NCBI GenBank assembly: GCA_902623535.1
Contig: CACNUA010000011.1
Coordinates: 1-34,401 of the forward strand
Source of the DNA: an uncultured SAR86 cluster bacterium
GTDB lineage: Bacteria > Pseudomonadota > Gammaproteobacteria > Magnimaribacterales > D2472
Direction: 5' to 3'
DNA length: 34,401 nt
Each line of letters starts with the position of its first letter. The first letter of the stretch is position 1. This document shows, in pieces, positions 32,397 to 34,401 of this stretch. Both the position numbers and the translations under genes were made by a program. Under the pieces are notes generated by a model. It saw only the letters and a program-made list of their open reading frames with translations, did not search any database and was not told the DNA's origin.

Positions 32397-32854
32397 GTGA
32401 ATCAAGTTTTAATTTTCGAGCAGTAACAGCTGATCCATCTTGGAAAATTGGTATTGTAAAATCCAAATGGAATCATGAGATTGTTAACATGCTTGCATCA
32501 GAAGTAATTAACCATTTGGAAGCTTCTGGCATTAAGCTTATCGAGATCTGTGAAGTTCCAGGCTCATGGGAGCTTATTGCTGGTGCCCAAAAATTAATTA
32601 GCAAATGTGATCTTATCATCCCTCTTGGCATAGTTATCAGAGGAGAAACCACTCATTATGAATTGATCTCTGAAACAGTAACCAAAGGATTAATGGATCT
32701 TATGATTAAAAATGATAAGCCGGTGATCATGGGGCTATTAGCTACAGAAAATGAAGAGCAGGCGCTAAAAAGAGCAAACCCTGATCAGCTAAATAAGGGA
32801 AAAGAATTTGCCCAGTCCGCCCTAGAAATCCTAGCTCTTCGAAATAATCAATGA
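32393..32854 (+). CDS. ribH: 6,7-dimethyl-8-ribityllumazine synthase
   Basis: 153 residues, normal. It condenses the RibD and RibB products to lumazine, the penultimate riboflavin step. VPGSWELIAGA (about 58-68), GIVIRGETTHYELI with the catalytic His, GLLATENEEQAL and NKGKEFAQSALE match the family. It lies between ribBA and nusB with 4 bp overlaps. Riboflavin synthase (ribE), usually between ribD and ribBA, is not here. Confidence 0.96.
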   Translation: MSESSFNFRAVTADPSWKIGIVKSKWNHEIVNMLASEVINHLEASGIKLIEICEVPGSWELIAGAQKLISKCDLIIPLGIVIRGETTHYELISETVTKGLMDLMIKNDKPVIMGLLATENEEQALKRANPDQLNKGKEFAQSALEILALRNNQ

Positions 32855-33258
32855 TCAAAAACCTTGCAAAGCACAAGGTCTCTGTGAAGACACGAGAGTG
32901 TATTATTCAAGCCCTTTATCAAAGCTTTATGGAGCCCACAAATGTTAAACTGCTAATGCAACAGTTCACAAAGGAAAATAATCCAAAAAAAATTAGTTTT
33001 GATTTATTGAAATCTAGGCTTCAGTATTTTTTTGCAAATGAAGAACAAATCATCAAATCACTTAATACCAAAAATAAGGGTGATAATTATCAAGTAATTG
33101 ATAAAGCAATCATGGCTTATGCATTAATTGAGAGAGACCTAAAAGAGCTCCCAAAAGAGGTTATTTTTGATGAGAGTATTAGGTTGGCAAAAAAATTCTC
33201 TAATGAGAGCGCCTATAAATTTATCAATGCAAAGCTAGAGAAAATTTACGACTTATAG
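32851..33258 (+). CDS. nusB: Transcription antitermination protein NusB
   Basis: 135 residues. NusB with NusE (S10) binds boxA RNA during rRNA antitermination. RECIIQALYQS at the start and VIFDESIRLAKKFSNESAYKFINAKLEKI at the end are typical. It follows ribH as in many gammaproteobacteria, but thiL-pgpA, which normally come next, are elsewhere. Its 3' end overlaps the convergent DUF3604 gene by 13 bp. Confidence 0.95.
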   Translation: MIKNLAKHKVSVKTRECIIQALYQSFMEPTNVKLLMQQFTKENNPKKISFDLLKSRLQYFFANEEQIIKSLNTKNKGDNYQVIDKAIMAYALIERDLKELPKEVIFDESIRLAKKFSNESAYKFINAKLEKIYDL

Positions 33259-34401
33259 TTTAAGTAGATTGGGCTAGACCAGGCTCTATGTTCTACTGGT
33301 CCTATACACTCTTCTGCCTTTCTATAACCCTCTTGACATACTTTTGTTTGAATGCAATTTCCAAATTCGTCAAATTCACATCTTAATGGATCTGCTGATA
33401 ACGCCTGCGAAGCTTCTTCTATTGCTCTCACATAATAAATTACATCTCTTTTACTAAATTTAAATTGTTCATCAGTAAACTCGATTTCACAACTTATATC
33501 ATCACAATCAAAAACCATCCATGATTCTGTGATTAAATCCTGAATAGGTTCACCAGCAAATTGTTGCGGTAGGATTTTAACAATCTCAATCCTATCAATT
33601 TTTCTTCTTTCATTACTTGGGTTATAACATTCAAGATTACAAATTTTTTCAAGCCTCTCTTGACTGAGGGCCTGATCACTATAGTCTGGACAGCCAGGTT
33701 TTTGGATCAGAGACCCTGCAGCTTTGACTTTAAACTTTGGTGATTCTGATGCAAACAATTCAGATCCCATGTGATGGAGTGTGTTGCTTTCAAAAGCATC
33801 AAACCATAAAAGTATTCTTGGACCAGAAGTTGCATATGTTTCTTTGTTCTCCATAGCATCCCAAATATCTTCGCGTGATCTGGAGTTAGAGTGAACCGCA
33901 ATCAATCCACCGCTCATAAAATAAGCGCTTTGACGTTCTGAATCAGTGACAATATTTAAATCGATAATGCTAGTTATTTCTCTATCCCCTCCAAATCTGA
34001 GGTATGTAGGTTCAAGCTCTCCTTTTGGTCTTCTGGTATCAGCTAAGAACTCTGATATAGGATCTGCCCACCCTCTAGCTTCAGTATTTCTATTTCTAAA
34101 TAACTCTTTATACCCTGTTCCAGGTCGAGCGTTGTGATTATCGCTTGACCCCATAAAACCAAATCTAAATCGTTTTGGATTTTCTGGATCAGTAAAATCT
34201 CTCAAAGCCAAAACATATTGAGCAGATCCGAGGGGACGATAATTAAATGCAGGCAAGAAGCAATCCATACATTGTCCTGCATTAAGGAAATCATCACCCC
34301 TTGTCTCATTGACTGCTCCAAATGCTGCTGATCCCATATTTGCAGCATAAGATTTTGTTTTTTCAGAGAGATCATTGCAGGTTTTTTGATCTAAGCCTGC
34401 A
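33246..34401 (-). CDS. DUF3604 domain protein (partial, 3' part)
   Basis: The reading frame is open to the right edge, so only the C-terminal ~385 codons are seen; ATG 34337 is internal. The stretches FMGSSDNHNARPG, SGGLIAVHSN, DIWDAMENKETYATSGPRI and RVDYTY-free C-terminal strands are typical of DUF3604, a family with PHP-like metal-binding fold common in marine and other heterotrophic bacteria. Activity is unknown; phosphoesterase-like or secreted hydrolase roles have been suggested. Several Cys pairs (for example near QCMDCF) suggest export. It is convergent with nusB. Confidence 0.88.
   Translation of the reverse strand, partial: AGLDQKTCNDLSEKTKSYAANMGSAAFGAVNETRGDDFLNAGQCMDCFLPAFNYRPLGSAQYVLALRDFTDPENPKRFRFGFMGSSDNHNARPGTGYKELFRNRNTEARGWADPISEFLADTRRPKGELEPTYLRFGGDREITSIIDLNIVTDSERQSAYFMSGGLIAVHSNSRSREDIWDAMENKETYATSGPRILLWFDAFESNTLHHMGSELFASESPKFKVKAAGSLIQKPGCPDYSDQALSQERLEKICNLECYNPSNERRKIDRIEIVKILPQQFAGEPIQDLITESWMVFDCDDISCEIEFTDEQFKFSKRDVIYYVRAIEEASQALSADPLRCEFDEFGNCIQTKVCQEGYRKAEECIGPVEHRAWSSPIYLNYKS

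Noticed and set aside
1..34401. CRISPR arrays, insertion sequences, tRNA/rRNA genes, riboswitches, prophage
   Set aside because: No repeated spacer units, transposase motifs, cloverleaf or rRNA sequence, and no FMN or TPP riboswitch-like leader were recognised; I had no search tool, so small RNAs could be missed.

Overview
The window looks like chromosome of a streamlined, low-GC marine gammaproteobacterium; a SAR86-type lineage is my best guess. The pointers are AT-rich sequence, gaps of mostly 0-20 bp, overlapping stops and starts (including convergent genes that overlap), gammaproteobacterial operons (infC-rpmI-rplT-pheST-ihfA, scpA-scpB-rluB, xseB-ispA-dxs, ubiG-mupP-yciK), a large TonB-dependent receptor and a DUF3604 protein. 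The lineage is inferred; no marker gene was compared with a database.

Layout. 1-1869 (-): proton-translocating transhydrogenase pntA1-pntA2-pntB, with pntB cut by the window edge. 2039-2809 (+): a divergent SDR oxidoreductase. The region between them carries paired TGTAGT/ACTACA inverted repeats. 2811-7152 (-): infC-rpmI-rplT-pheS-pheT-ihfA. PheT appears to lack its tRNA-binding (EMAP/OB) domain, and infC may start at AUA. 7379-9468 (+): ubiG, a MupP-like phosphatase and a YciK-like SDR (quinone and cell-wall recycling). 9448-12101 (-): scpA-scpB-rluB and a HhH-GPD DNA glycosylase. 12102-12269: a gap holding a consensus-perfect NrdR box. 12270-14661 (+): DAHP synthase, a protein with two DnaT-like domains, and a lambda P-like protein, possibly a DnaB-loading pair. 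14764-18767 (+): an RND exporter whose adaptor lacks the alpha-hairpin. 18800-21735 (+): xseB-ispA-dxs (isoprenoid precursors). 21773-24348 (-): thiolase-thiL-pgpA. 24436-27672 (-): a LETM1-like small membrane protein and a TonB-dependent receptor. 27775-33258 (+): nth, then glyA-nrdR-ribD-ribBA-ribH-nusB (one-carbon, dNTP control, riboflavin, antitermination). 33246-34401 (-): 3' part of a DUF3604 gene.

Most genes are housekeeping. I found no CRISPR, phage, insertion sequence, toxin system, tRNA or rRNA, and no gene-free stretch above 300 bp (the longest is about 250 bp, between infC and ubiG). The interest lies in reduced or altered versions of conserved machines: PheT without its OB domain, an adaptor without its hairpin, altered RND relay residues, a non-classical Nth cysteine cluster, a degenerate RibA half with no ribE in the cluster, and the DnaT2/P-like pair. 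Several candidate regulatory palindromes add to this. Nothing here is proven to be a new system.
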